Assembly: GCA_050184225.1 (NCBI GenBank) | Contig: JBFXAN010000050.1 | Location: 1-40,594, forward strand | Length of the DNA: 40,594 bases | Source of the DNA: JBFXAN01 sp050184225 | GTDB taxonomy: Bacteria; Chloroflexota; Dehalococcoidia; CAUJGQ01 | Direction of reading: 5' to 3' | Shown: positions 7,199-15,729 of the stretch, in pieces | Layout of the letters: each line of letters opens with the position of its first letter | How positions within the stretch are numbered: the stretch's first letter is position 1 | The notes under the pieces: model-generated | Databases searched by the model: none | Seen by the model: only the letters and a program-made list of their open reading frames with translations | What the model was told of the DNA's origin: nothing | Made by a program: the position numbers and the translations under genes

Positions 7199-8572
7199 CT
7201 ATGATGCGGCGTGTTCGATGCGAAGGATGCGTGCCTGGCGTGGATCGAGTGGGAGAGTGGCATGGCTATCGACAAGCGCAGCGGGGGTGTCGCCGTTCAG
7301 CACGTCTATGAGGCGGCCACGTGGAGTGTCGGGCACAGGTAGCTCGATCTGCGCCGGGTGGACGGATGCGTTGACCGCGACGACGATCGCTTCGTCTTCG
7401 AGCGTGCGCTGGTAGGCGAATTGCTCGTGGGCGACGTGGAGCTGGCGGTAGCTTCCTCGACGGAGGGCCGGGTGGGTGCGGCGCAGGTGGATGAGGCGTC
7501 GAATCCGCCCGCGCAGGGCGGGATGCGGGGCGGCGTTCTGGAGGGCGGCGGGCGTGAGCGCGGGGCGAAGCGGGGCGTCGCTGCCGGGGGCTTTGCGGCC
7601 GGGGATGCCCCACTCGCTACCGTAGTAGATAACAGGGACGCCGGGCGCAGTGAGGAGCAGGGCGTAGAGTAATTCGAGGTGGCCCGGGTCGGTGAGGCGG
7701 CTGGCGATGCGATCGACGTCGTGATTGTCGGCGAAGGTCGCAAGAGCGAGGTCGGGGTAGAGGCCGGCCTCGTCGTCAGAGTGGCGACGGAGGGCGTAGG
7801 CAAGCTCGAAGTAGTTGCGATCGTTGTGGCTGGAGTAGAGCGCCTTGTACAGCTCGTAGTTGGTGACGGTGTCGAGGGTGTCGGGGTTGGCCCAGCGGCG
7901 GTAGTCGCCGTGGATGACTTCGCCGAGCAGCCAGAAGTCGGGACGGAGCGAGCGGCAGAAGGCGGCAACGTCGCGCTGGAGGTCGAGGTCGAGGACATCG
8001 GCGGCGTCGAGGCGAAGGCCGTCGATGCCGAAGGTTTCGACCCAATGGCGGACGGCGGCGAAAAGGTGGTCGCGGACCGCCGGATTGGACGTGTTCAGCT
8101 TGACGAGGTCGTAGTGGCCGTGCCAGCCCTGATAGGCGAAGGGGTCGCCGTAGGGGCTGCGTCCGGTGAAGTCGAGATGGAACCAGCCGGCGTAGGGCGA
8201 TGCGCCACCGTTCCGGAGGAGATCGCGGAAGGCCCAGAAGTCGCGGCCAGTGTGATGGAAGACACCGTCGAGGATCAGGCGCAGGCCGCGCCGGTGGAGA
8301 TCGTCGCTCCAGCGGGCAAGCATAGCGGTGTCGCCGAGACGACGGTCGACGGTGAAGTAATCGGCGGTGTCGTAGCCGTGGGCGGTCGATTCCCAGACCG
8401 GTCCGAGTTGGATCGCCGTGGCGCCGAGGTCGGCGATACTGTCCAGCCAGCTGTGGAGGGCGGTGATGCGTTGGGCGGGTGGGGAGGTGAAGTCGTTTCG
8501 CGCCGGAGCGCCGAGCGCTCCCAGGGGATAGAGATGATAGATCACCGCGTCGCGTGCCCAATTCACGAGCAT
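7199..8572 (-). CDS. GH13 alpha-amylase family glycoside hydrolase
   Basis: A 457-aa GH13 catalytic protein. Conserved region I is DGVFHH (102-107). The nucleophile D189 is in GLRLDAAD, the acid/base E218 in LLGEVI, and the transition-state stabiliser D285 in FADNHD. AWKNYHLYPLG-type residues at the start (WARDAVIYHLYPLG) and no signal peptide indicate a cytoplasmic enzyme, most like cyclomaltodextrinase/neopullulanase or an amylosucrase-type relative without the N-terminal domain. A short C-terminal beta domain closes the protein. The ATG at 8572 was chosen because homology begins there; 52 upstream in-frame residues are Arg/Pro-rich noise. A palindromic operator candidate lies 113 nt upstream. 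Confidence 0.87.
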   Translation of the reverse strand: MLVNWARDAVIYHLYPLGALGAPARNDFTSPPAQRITALHSWLDSIADLGATAIQLGPVWESTAHGYDTADYFTVDRRLGDTAMLARWSDDLHRRGLRLILDGVFHHTGRDFWAFRDLLRNGGASPYAGWFHLDFTGRSPYGDPFAYQGWHGHYDLVKLNTSNPAVRDHLFAAVRHWVETFGIDGLRLDAADVLDLDLQRDVAAFCRSLRPDFWLLGEVIHGDYRRWANPDTLDTVTNYELYKALYSSHNDRNYFELAYALRRHSDDEAGLYPDLALATFADNHDVDRIASRLTDPGHLELLYALLLTAPGVPVIYYGSEWGIPGRKAPGSDAPLRPALTPAALQNAAPHPALRGRIRRLIHLRRTHPALRRGSYRQLHVAHEQFAYQRTLEDEAIVVAVNASVHPAQIELPVPDTPRGRLIDVLNGDTPAALVDSHATLPLDPRQARILRIEHAAS

Positions 8573-8684
8573 CCCTCTCGATGCCCGCTGCCGGCGTAGC
8601 GATGGAGCAGCGGCTTGATGAAGCCGGCGGCCCAGGCTTGGACGGTGATGAGGTCGAGGACACCCCTTGGGATGAGGGCACGGT

Positions 8685-8705
8685 TTCCGGTGACGTTCAC
8701 CGGAA
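8685..8705. promoter_or_regulatory. Candidate operator upstream of the GH13 gene
   Basis: TTCCGGTGA (8685-8693), CGT, then TCACCGGAA (8697-8705), a perfect 9-bp inverted repeat with a 3-nt centre. It sits in the 224-bp divergent gap between the GH13 gene (minus) and the kinase-like gene (plus). A dimeric repressor site is the simplest reading; no regulator gene is adjacent. Confidence 0.45.
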
Positions 8706-8796
8706 CAGTGTACCGGACGATACATCAATGACCGCCGCTCCCGTCGATTTCATACGGCGGCTTGGGAGCGGCTGACAAGGTGGAGTGGAGCGTGGC

Positions 8797-9438
8797 ATGG
8801 AGCACGGACCGGGACAGATCGTCATCTTGAACGGTGCGCCGCGATCGGGGAAGTCGAGCATCGCCGCCGTGATTCAGGAGACGTTCGACGGGGTATGGAT
8901 GAACCTGGGAGTCGATGCTTGGGTGCGGCAGGTAACGCCGCCGCGATATCGTCCCGGGATCGGGCTGCGGCCGGGAGGGGAGCGGCCGGATCTCGAGCCG
9001 CTGGTGCAGGTGATGTACGCGACGCTGTATGAAGCGATCGCCGCCCACAGCAGACTGGGGCTGAATGTCGTGGTCGATGTCGGGCATCACGACGCCTACG
9101 CGCGTCCGCTGGGCATCCTCATCGACTGCGCCCGGCGCTTGGCAGGGCTGCCGGTGCTGTTCGTTGGCGTGCGCTGTCCGATCGAGGTGATCATGGAGCG
9201 GAGGAACGCGGGGCAGGTAGGGCGGGAGGGGACGTATCTGACGGGTTCGGCGGACGACCCGATCCCGCTTCCTGTTCGCTTGTGGCAAGGTGAGGCGCAC
9301 ATTCCGGGCATCTACGACCTCGAAGTCGACACGTCGCTGCTCAGTCCGACGGCATGTGCAGCGGTGATTCGACGGCGGCTCGACGTGGGTCCACCAGGGA
9401 CGGCGTTCCGACAGATCGCGCAGGGCGCCGCTTCGTAG
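8797..9438 (+). CDS. Chloramphenicol phosphotransferase-like P-loop kinase
   Basis: A 213-aa P-loop protein of the CPT family. Walker A is ILNGAPRSGKSS near residues 9-20, NLGVDAW supplies the Asp expected at the active site, and VLFVGVRCPIEVIMERRNAG is the family's Walker-B-like strand plus LID helix. CPT proteins O-phosphorylate chloramphenicol, but many genomic members have no resistance role, so this could act on another small alcohol or nucleoside. The ATG at 8797 has GGAG upstream; a GTG at 8785 is an alternative. It lies 32 nt before the MetE-like gene on the same strand. Confidence 0.8.
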   Translation: MEHGPGQIVILNGAPRSGKSSIAAVIQETFDGVWMNLGVDAWVRQVTPPRYRPGIGLRPGGERPDLEPLVQVMYATLYEAIAAHSRLGLNVVVDVGHHDAYARPLGILIDCARRLAGLPVLFVGVRCPIEVIMERRNAGQVGREGTYLTGSADDPIPLPVRLWQGEAHIPGIYDLEVDTSLLSPTACAAVIRRRLDVGPPGTAFRQIAQGAAS

Positions 9439-9470
9439 CGCGGGCGGCGAGTGACGGGAGGGCAGTACCG

Positions 9471-10634
9471 ATGAAGCGATCGACCGAGCGGATTCTGACG
9501 ACGCACGTGGGCAGCCTGCCGCGGCCACCGGACCTGATTGAGTTGCTGCTCGCGAAAGACGATAGTTCGCCTGGGGCACAGCGGGCGTTCCGGGAGCGCG
9601 TGCGGACGGCGGTCGGTGAGGTGGTGGAACGGCAGGTTGCGGCGGGGATCGATGTCGTCAGCGATGGGGAGATGGCGAAGAGCAGCTTCGTCCATTACGT
9701 GCGCGACCGGGTGCAGGGGTTCGAGGGGGTGAGCACGCGGGGGCCGGCACTCGATCTGCATGCGGATTTTCCGGGCTATGCCGTGTGGCGGACGCCGGGC
9801 GGTACGGTGCGGCCAAGTCCCTTTGCCTCACGGCCGGTATGCACCGCGCCGTTGGCGTGGAACGAAGCGAACGACCTCGCCGCCGACATCGACAATTTCA
9901 AGGCGGCGCTCGCGAGCCGGCCGGTCGCGGAGGCGTTCATGCCGTGCGCCTCGATCGGGATCATCGCCCAGCGGATGGACAACGCCTATTACCCGAGCTA
10001 TGAGGCGTTCGTCGGGGCGATCGCCGAGGTGATGAAGGAGGAGTATCGGACGATCACGGATGCGGGGCTGTTGATCCAGATCGACGCACCGGAGATGGGG
10101 ATCGACCGTGCTTTGCCACCCTTCCGCGACCAGCCGATTGTGGACTTTCGGGCGCGGATGGAACTGTGGGTGGAGGCGATCAATCACGCGCTCAGCGGGA
10201 TCGATCCGGCACGGGTGCGCTTTCATGTCTGCTGGGGCAACGTCGAGGGACCGCACACACAGGATGTGCCGTTGCGGGAGATCGTCGACATCGTCCTGAA
10301 GGTCAACGCCGGCGCCTATTCAGTCGAGGCGTCAAATCCGCGACATGCGCACGAGTGGAAGGTGTGGCGGGACGTGAGACTGCCGGAGGGTAAGGTGCTG
10401 ATCCCCGGCGTGATCGACTCGGTGACGAACTTCGTCGAGCATCCGGAACTGGTGGCCGACCGGATCATCACCTTCGCGGGCGTCGTCGGACGGGAGAACG
10501 TGATCGCGGGAACGGACTGCGGCTTTGGCACGGCGGCGGTGTCGGCGAACGTCTATCCGCCGATCGTCTGGGCGAAGCTGCGGTCGCTGGCCGAAGGCGC
10601 AGCGCTGGCGAGCGCGCACCTCTGGTCGCGCTGA
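9471..10634 (+). CDS. Cobalamin-independent methionine synthase family protein (MetE C-terminal-like)
   Basis: A 387-aa protein matching only the C-terminal catalytic half of MetE. ILTTHVGSLPRP at the start, GIDVVSDGEMAKSSF, IDAPEMGID, RFHVCWGN and AGTDCGFGT supply the His/Glu/Cys/Cys zinc ligands. Stand-alone proteins of this kind are often annotated as methionine synthase II but frequently sit in catabolic clusters and may transfer methyl groups from other donors. The ATG at 9471 has GGGAGGG eight bases upstream. It is followed by two CaiB/BaiF CoA-transferase genes on the same strand, which points to a pathway handling CoA thioesters rather than bulk methionine synthesis. Confidence 0.82.
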   Translation: MKRSTERILTTHVGSLPRPPDLIELLLAKDDSSPGAQRAFRERVRTAVGEVVERQVAAGIDVVSDGEMAKSSFVHYVRDRVQGFEGVSTRGPALDLHADFPGYAVWRTPGGTVRPSPFASRPVCTAPLAWNEANDLAADIDNFKAALASRPVAEAFMPCASIGIIAQRMDNAYYPSYEAFVGAIAEVMKEEYRTITDAGLLIQIDAPEMGIDRALPPFRDQPIVDFRARMELWVEAINHALSGIDPARVRFHVCWGNVEGPHTQDVPLREIVDIVLKVNAGAYSVEASNPRHAHEWKVWRDVRLPEGKVLIPGVIDSVTNFVEHPELVADRIITFAGVVGRENVIAGTDCGFGTAAVSANVYPPIVWAKLRSLAEGAALASAHLWSR

Positions 10635-10725
10635 TGTGGTGGTGTGCAGGTGTCTTGTGGCCGAGCGTGGTATTCTTGGCCAACGCCGCCTCATCGAACA
10701 CCTTGTCGGCGCGACGCGAGGCAGC

Positions 10726-12006
10726 ATGACGAGAACCCACGAACGTACCCAACCGGCGGCGCTGGCGCCCTATCGGGTGCTGGACCTGACGGGCGCACTC
10801 GGCGCGATCTGCGGGCGGTTGCTCGCCGGTCTGGGCGCCGATGTGATCAAGGTGGAGCGGCCCGGCGGCGATCCGGCGCGGTCGCACGGTCCCTTCCTCG
10901 ACGAGGAGCCGCATCCGCATCGCAGTCTCTCCTGGATCTATGCCAACGCGGGCAAGCGCGGTGTGACGCTCGACCTGGAACGGCCGGACGGGGCGGTGCT
11001 GCTGCGGCGGCTGGTGTCGGTCGCCGACTTTCTCGTCGAGTCATATCCGCCCGAGTATCTGGAATCGCTCGGCCTCGGTTATGAGGAACTGACGGCCATC
11101 AATCCCACGCTGGTGATGGCGCGGGTGACGCCGTTCGGGCAGAGCGGGCCGTACCGGGACTACCAGGCGACGGACCTGATCGCCTGGGCGACGGGCGGGC
11201 AGATGATGATCGACGGCGATGGCGACCGGGCGCCGCTACGCTGCACGGCGCCGCAGGCATGGCTGCTGGCGGGGGCGCACGCGGCGGTAGGGTCGATGAC
11301 GGCGCATTACGCGCGCTGCCGCACGGGAATCGGTCAGCAGGTCGATATCTCGGCGCAGGAGTGTGTCACCTGGACGCTCATGATCGCGGCGCAGACCTGG
11401 GACATCTCGCACATCAATCCGCGTCGCGGTGGGGCGATTCGGCGCACCGCGCGGGCGGATGGATCGGCGCTGGAGCACCGCTCGATCTGGCCGTGCCGAG
11501 ACGGGTTCGTGCTCTGGGCGCTGAGCGGCGGCACGCAGGCGGGGGCACTGGCCTCCGTGCGGGCGCTGGTGCAGTGGATGACGGAGGAGGGTGACGCGGG
11601 CGCGGCGGGCGAGGTCGATTGGTCGACGCTGAGCGCGGCGACGATGGATCAGGCGACGTATGACCGGCTCGCCGCGCCGTTTCTCGCCTTCTTCGCCACA
11701 CACAGCAAGCAGGAGCTATTCGAGGGAGCGCTGGCGCGGGGGATTCAGCTGGCGTCGGTGAACGAGATTCCGGATGTGGCAGCCAGCCCGCAGCTGGCGG
11801 CGCGCGAGTATTGGACTGACATCGAACACGACTATCTCAACACGACGCTGCGTTTTCCGGGGGCGCCGGTGAAGCTCTCGGAGACACCGTGGCGGATCGA
11901 CCGGCCGGCACCACTGCCGGGACAGGACAATGCCGCCGTGTACGGCGATCTGCTCGGGCTGAGCGCGCGGGCGATCGCGACGTTGAACGAGCAGGGGACG
12001 ATATGA
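10726..12006 (+). CDS. CaiB/BaiF family CoA-transferase, first of a pair
   Basis: A 426-aa family III CoA-transferase. Landmarks are YRVLDLTGALGAICGRLLAGLGADVIKVERPGGDPAR (ending near residue 55), NAGKRGVTLDLE, FLVESYPP and ARVTPFGQSGPYRDYQ. Family III enzymes move CoA between acyl groups using an Asp in the segment that follows the G-x-P loop. In the equivalent segment here (CTAPQAWLLAG) I see no Asp, whereas the next gene has YTDFLAP. This suggests that the two form a hetero-oligomer with one catalytic subunit, as reported for BbsEF-type enzymes. Homology begins at the ATG at 10726, although its ribosome binding site is weak. Its stop overlaps the next start in ATGA. Confidence 0.85.
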   Translation: MTRTHERTQPAALAPYRVLDLTGALGAICGRLLAGLGADVIKVERPGGDPARSHGPFLDEEPHPHRSLSWIYANAGKRGVTLDLERPDGAVLLRRLVSVADFLVESYPPEYLESLGLGYEELTAINPTLVMARVTPFGQSGPYRDYQATDLIAWATGGQMMIDGDGDRAPLRCTAPQAWLLAGAHAAVGSMTAHYARCRTGIGQQVDISAQECVTWTLMIAAQTWDISHINPRRGGAIRRTARADGSALEHRSIWPCRDGFVLWALSGGTQAGALASVRALVQWMTEEGDAGAAGEVDWSTLSAATMDQATYDRLAAPFLAFFATHSKQELFEGALARGIQLASVNEIPDVAASPQLAAREYWTDIEHDYLNTTLRFPGAPVKLSETPWRIDRPAPLPGQDNAAVYGDLLGLSARAIATLNEQGTI

Positions 12007-13286
12007 CGATCACCGATACCTCAATCTCCGCCGCCGCACAAGTACCCGGTGTCCGGCCGGATGCGGCGGCGCCCTCGATGCGTCCGTTCGAGGGGATCAA
12101 GGTGGCGGACTTCTCCTGGGTGGGCGTTGGGCCGATCACGGCGCGACACCTGGCCGATTTCGGCGCGACGGTTGTGCGGGTGGAGACGAGCACGCGGCCG
12201 GACACGCTGCGGCTGGCGCCGCCGTTCAGGGACGGACAACCGGGGCTCGACCGGAGCGCGTTCGGTGCGGTGTACAACTCGAACAAGCTCGGACTGGCGC
12301 TCAACCTGCGGATACCGCGCGCCCGCGAGATCGCGCTGCGGTTGGTGCAGTGGGCGGATATCGTCGCCGACAGTATGACGCCGGGATCGCTCGCGCGCTA
12401 CGGCCTCGACTACGAGAGCCTGCGTGTGGTGAAGCCGGAGATCGTCATGTACAGCACGACGCAGATGGGGCAGACGGGGCCGTACCGCTCCTTCGGCGGC
12501 TACGGCCAGCACGGCGCCGCCACAGCGGGATTTCACGCGCTCACCGGTTGGCCGGACCGGCCGCCGGCGGGCATCTTCGGCGCCTATACGGACTTCCTCG
12601 CGCCGTGGTTTCTGCTCACCGGGCTGATCGCAGCGCTCGAATACCGGGACCGCACTGGCGTTGGGCAATACGTCGATCAGTCCCAGGTCGAGGCGGGAAT
12701 CCAATTACTTGGCCCGCAGTTCCTTGACTTCTTTGCCAACGGTCATGAGTTGACACGGGCGGGGAACGACGATGCGGAGATGTTTCCGCACGCTGCGTTT
12801 CCGTGCACCGGTAGTGACTGCTGGGTGGCGATCGCCGCGCGGGATGACGCGGATTGGGCGGCGCTCTGCCGGGCAATCGGGCGGGAGGCATGGGCAACCG
12901 ATCCGGCGTTGATGGGACACGATCGGCGGCGGAAGCGGGCGACAGAGATCGAGACGGTGATCGCGGAGTGGACGGGCAGTCGGTCGCCGCGCGAGGCGAT
13001 GGCAGAGCTGCAGGCGGTGGGGGTTCCGGCGGGCGCGGTGCAGACCTGCGAGGAGCTGTTCAGCGACCCGCAGCTTGACCATCGCGGTCACTGGTGGACG
13101 CTCGACCACGCGGTGATCGGACCGCACGCCTATGACGCGCCGGTGTGGAAACTGTCGCGGACACCGGCGGAGGGACGGCGGCCAGGCCCGGCGCTCGGGC
13201 AACACACCGACGAGGTGTGCCGGGATGTGCTCGGACTCAGCGACGAGGAGATCGCCGACCTCACCGCCGATGGCGTCTTCGAGTAG
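12003..13286 (+). CDS. CaiB/BaiF family CoA-transferase, second of a pair
   Basis: A 427-aa family III CoA-transferase translationally coupled to the gene before it (ATGA overlap at 12003-12006). It carries GIKVADFSWVGVGPITARHLADFGATVVRVE near residues 30-60, NSNKLGLALNL, YSTTQMGQTGPYRSFGGYG and, crucially, AYTDFLAP, where the Asp fits the catalytic aspartyl-CoA residue of the family. The later RTGVGQYVDQSQVEAG is also diagnostic. With its partner it probably transfers CoA to an organic acid; the acid is unknown. The transglutaminase-fold gene begins 38 nt downstream on the same strand, so transcription may continue into it. Confidence 0.87.
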   Translation: MTITDTSISAAAQVPGVRPDAAAPSMRPFEGIKVADFSWVGVGPITARHLADFGATVVRVETSTRPDTLRLAPPFRDGQPGLDRSAFGAVYNSNKLGLALNLRIPRAREIALRLVQWADIVADSMTPGSLARYGLDYESLRVVKPEIVMYSTTQMGQTGPYRSFGGYGQHGAATAGFHALTGWPDRPPAGIFGAYTDFLAPWFLLTGLIAALEYRDRTGVGQYVDQSQVEAGIQLLGPQFLDFFANGHELTRAGNDDAEMFPHAAFPCTGSDCWVAIAARDDADWAALCRAIGREAWATDPALMGHDRRRKRATEIETVIAEWTGSRSPREAMAELQAVGVPAGAVQTCEELFSDPQLDHRGHWWTLDHAVIGPHAYDAPVWKLSRTPAEGRRPGPALGQHTDEVCRDVLGLSDEEIADLTADGVFE

Positions 13287-13324
13287 GTCCGCCGGCCACG
13301 CGACAGACCACGTACACTGACGTG

Positions 13325-14761
13325 ATGGAGCCGAGCTTTGTACTGGACCTGCGCGACGCCGCCACCGGCAAGCAGGTGGCGGTCGAGCTATCGCGTGATG
13401 AGGCGCTGCTGCCGCTGGGCACGCTGCTCGACGGCGTGCTGCATGCGACGCCGGAGGATCTGGTTGCACGGGGGAAGATAGCATCGCAGCACGCCAATAC
13501 ATTCTTTCGGCTGCAGGACCTGATCTATCCCGTCGATGCGTGCGGCGCGCTGCAGAAGGGGCCGTATCCCGGTCTGATCTGGCGGCAGCGAGACGGTGCG
13601 CCGTTGACGCCGGAGCGTCCGGCGCTGTTCGAGCGGGTGCGGCGGTGGGACGCGCCCGATGTGCTGCTGCTGCCGCTGGAGGTCGACCGGCAGGAGTTAC
13701 GCTACGAGCGCACCTGGCGGGGCTTCCATACCCGTCGCTTCGCGCGGTTCCGTGCCGTGGCAGAGGGATTGCTGGCCGGTGTGCTGTCCGGTGACTTCGG
13801 GCTTGATGGTCCCGCGTCGGAGCGGCGGCTGGTGGAGGGGGCGGCGCGGCGGATCTGGGAGGCGGACTTCGAGAACTACTCGCGCTTCCTGGCGCCGGCG
13901 ATCCGGCTAAAGACCGGGGATGAGACGGTAGCAAGCATCGCCGGTGGATGGGGCGGCGTCTGCACGGAGAAGGTGCTGGCGCTGAAGTATCTGACCGATG
14001 CCTACGGGATCGAGAGTCAGATCGTCTTCGCCGGGCCGCACACGCGGGCGCCGCTGCCGCTGAGCGAGCTGCGGGCGATGCTCGACGAGCTCGACAGCTA
14101 CGACTTCACCTATGCCCGTCGGTACATGCGCTACTGGGATCATGTCGCGCTGGAGTACCGGCTGTCGGATGGCAGCCGCTGGTTGGTGGACCCATCGAAC
14201 GGTAACACGCCATTCATCTGCGACCCGTCGGCGCCGTACCTGGACGATGGCAATGAGCGGCGTTCGGTGGCGGTGCGGATGCTGGCGGTGGAGGAGCCGG
14301 TGACGTATCACCGAGTGCCGGAGTCGCTGGGGCTGGACTTCCTCTTCGCCTGGGAAACCTGGATCGCGGATGTGGACCTGATGCAGGTTTTCGACAATCA
14401 CCTCGGCCTGCTGGTGGGGCGGGAGTTCCATGTGACCGCCGCCGTGTGGGGGTCGCAGACGAAGCGGGCGGTCGCGATCGCGGGGTGGCGGCGCTACGCC
14501 GCGGAGCACGGATTGCGGTTGGGGCTGACCGAGGCGGACGGTCTGCGGGTGTCGGGGGCGGAGCGGTGCACGATGGCGGCGTTCGCGGCGCAGATGTCAC
14601 AGCAGGCACGGGATTGTGCAGCAGCGCTGCCCGGTCTCGTGTGGCGCTACCGCGAGCATATCCTCGTGCGGTACGGGATCGATAAGCTATGGGGAGCGGA
14701 CCTGGTCGTGCTGGACCGGCGGCCACTGCTCGCGCGATTAGGGTCAGAAGCCGGCTCGTGA
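13325..14761 (+). CDS. Transglutaminase-fold protein of unknown role
   Basis: A 478-aa protein. Residues 200-300 carry a convincing transglutaminase-like triad: C213 in GGWGGVCTEKVLALKYL, H273 in YWDHVALEYRL and D289 in RWLVDPSNG, with the spacing and the W-x-V-D-P pattern of that superfamily. Such domains act as proteases, amidases or acyl transferases through a Cys thioester. The N-terminal 190 residues and C-terminal 170 residues are not recognised, and there is no signal peptide or membrane segment, so it is probably cytosolic. The ATG at 13325 was taken over the upstream in-frame extension, which overlaps the CoA-transferase. A hairpin repeat separates it from the adenylase-SecA run downstream, which reads in the same direction. 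Confidence 0.75.
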   Translation: MEPSFVLDLRDAATGKQVAVELSRDEALLPLGTLLDGVLHATPEDLVARGKIASQHANTFFRLQDLIYPVDACGALQKGPYPGLIWRQRDGAPLTPERPALFERVRRWDAPDVLLLPLEVDRQELRYERTWRGFHTRRFARFRAVAEGLLAGVLSGDFGLDGPASERRLVEGAARRIWEADFENYSRFLAPAIRLKTGDETVASIAGGWGGVCTEKVLALKYLTDAYGIESQIVFAGPHTRAPLPLSELRAMLDELDSYDFTYARRYMRYWDHVALEYRLSDGSRWLVDPSNGNTPFICDPSAPYLDDGNERRSVAVRMLAVEEPVTYHRVPESLGLDFLFAWETWIADVDLMQVFDNHLGLLVGREFHVTAAVWGSQTKRAVAIAGWRRYAAEHGLRLGLTEADGLRVSGAERCTMAAFAAQMSQQARDCAAALPGLVWRYREHILVRYGIDKLWGADLVVLDRRPLLARLGSEAGS

Positions 14762-14823
14762 GCGCGGGACCAACGCGACTGTTTCACCATGAAACCACCG
14801 CGCCTGCCTCTTTTCCGTGCCAT

Positions 14824-14893
14824 CCTGGGAGCGCGGACATCCTTCCCGCCGATTCTCCCACATCCATGCGGGAAGGATGTCCGCGCTCCCAGG
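14824..14893. repeat. Dispersed hairpin repeat, family A, copy 1
   Basis: A perfect 26-bp inverted repeat: 14824-14849 (begins CCTGGGAGCGCGGACATCC) pairs with 14868-14893 (ends CCGCGCTCCCAGG) across an 18-nt loop. It lies in the 182-bp gap between the transglutaminase-fold gene and the PaaK-like pair. The same ends occur at 21255-21326 and 38878-38950. Confidence 0.85.
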
Positions 14894-14943
14894 CCGCGAC
14901 CGACCTGGAATTCGCAGATCGGGGCAGCGGATGGTAGAAGCGG

Positions 14944-15729
14944 ATGACAAGGCGACAACGGCCGCGTGATGCGGCGCTGGCGCTGGTGCAGTGGGCGCGG
15001 GAGCGAGTGCCGCTCTATCGGGAACTCTATGCCGGCGTGCCGGCCGTTGAGAGCTGGGCGGCGTTTCAGCAGCTGCCGGTGCTGACAACGGCGCGGTTGC
15101 GGGCGACACCGTTGGTCGAGCAGGTGGACGCGCTTGACGACGTACTCCGCTCACAGACGGCGTATGTGCTGCAGAGCACCGTCACACCGCGAACGCTGGT
15201 GCTGGACGCGGACGACACCGACGCGGCCTTTGACCAGACGCGGGCGGCGTTCGCGCGGGCCGGTTGTCGCGCCGGGATGCGGGTGACGCTGGTGGCGCAT
15301 CCGCGGCAGCGCTATATCGCGGCGGAGATCACCGATCAACTCGGGTTCTTCCGGGTGGATGCAAATCTGGTGATCGCGATTGACGACGCGGCGGTCACGC
15401 GGGCGATCGAGGCGCTCGCTCCACGGCAGGTTGTTTGCTTCGGGGTCGCGGCGATCAGTGGTGGTATGGAGATAGTGACGGTACGGCAGCCGAGCAGCGA
15501 TCACACGGATCTGTACATCGTGCCGGAGGCCGGGATCGTGGCGGTGCGGCCGGCGGGCGAACCAGCGTACCGCGTTTTGCGGCAGCATTGTCTGCTGGAG
15601 CAGGGGAGCGATGGCGAACTGCTGCTGACGTCGCTGCTGCGTTACCATCAGCCGCTGATCCGGTATCAGCTGCCGGACCGAGGGCGGCTGGTGCGCGGCC
15701 GATTGTGGCTGGAGGAGGTTGCCCTGTGA
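14944..15729 (+). CDS. Degenerate PaaK-like (phenylacetate-CoA ligase-like) protein
   Basis: A 261-aa protein resembling adenylate-forming ligases of the PaaK type but much shorter than the usual 430 residues. WARERVPLYRELYAG (residues 17-31) is the family's N-terminal signature. Where the phosphate loop should read S-S-G-T-T-G-x-P-K there is LQSTVTPRTLVLD, which keeps the position but lacks the glycines, so ATP binding is doubtful. The C-terminal LLRYHQPLIRYQLPDRGRL matches the hinge-region R-Y-x-x-x-D motif. It overlaps the intact partner by 3 nt (GTGA), implying coupled translation. It could be a non-catalytic subunit or scaffold. The start has no clear Shine-Dalgarno sequence. Confidence 0.65.
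   Translation: MTRRQRPRDAALALVQWARERVPLYRELYAGVPAVESWAAFQQLPVLTTARLRATPLVEQVDALDDVLRSQTAYVLQSTVTPRTLVLDADDTDAAFDQTRAAFARAGCRAGMRVTLVAHPRQRYIAAEITDQLGFFRVDANLVIAIDDAAVTRAIEALAPRQVVCFGVAAISGGMEIVTVRQPSSDHTDLYIVPEAGIVAVRPAGEPAYRVLRQHCLLEQGSDGELLLTSLLRYHQPLIRYQLPDRGRLVRGRLWLEEVAL

Noticed and set aside
7679..8599. 306-codon plus-strand reading frame
   Set aside because: Antisense Val/Glu/Gly-rich shadow of the GH13 gene, whose catalytic residues are all intact on the minus strand.
12705..13934. 409-codon minus-strand reading frame
   Set aside because: Pro/Arg/Ser-rich shadow of the second CoA-transferase and the transglutaminase-fold gene.
14824..14893. CRISPR-like repeat
   Set aside because: The repeated units are inverted arms of single hairpins at scattered sites, not regularly spaced direct repeats.
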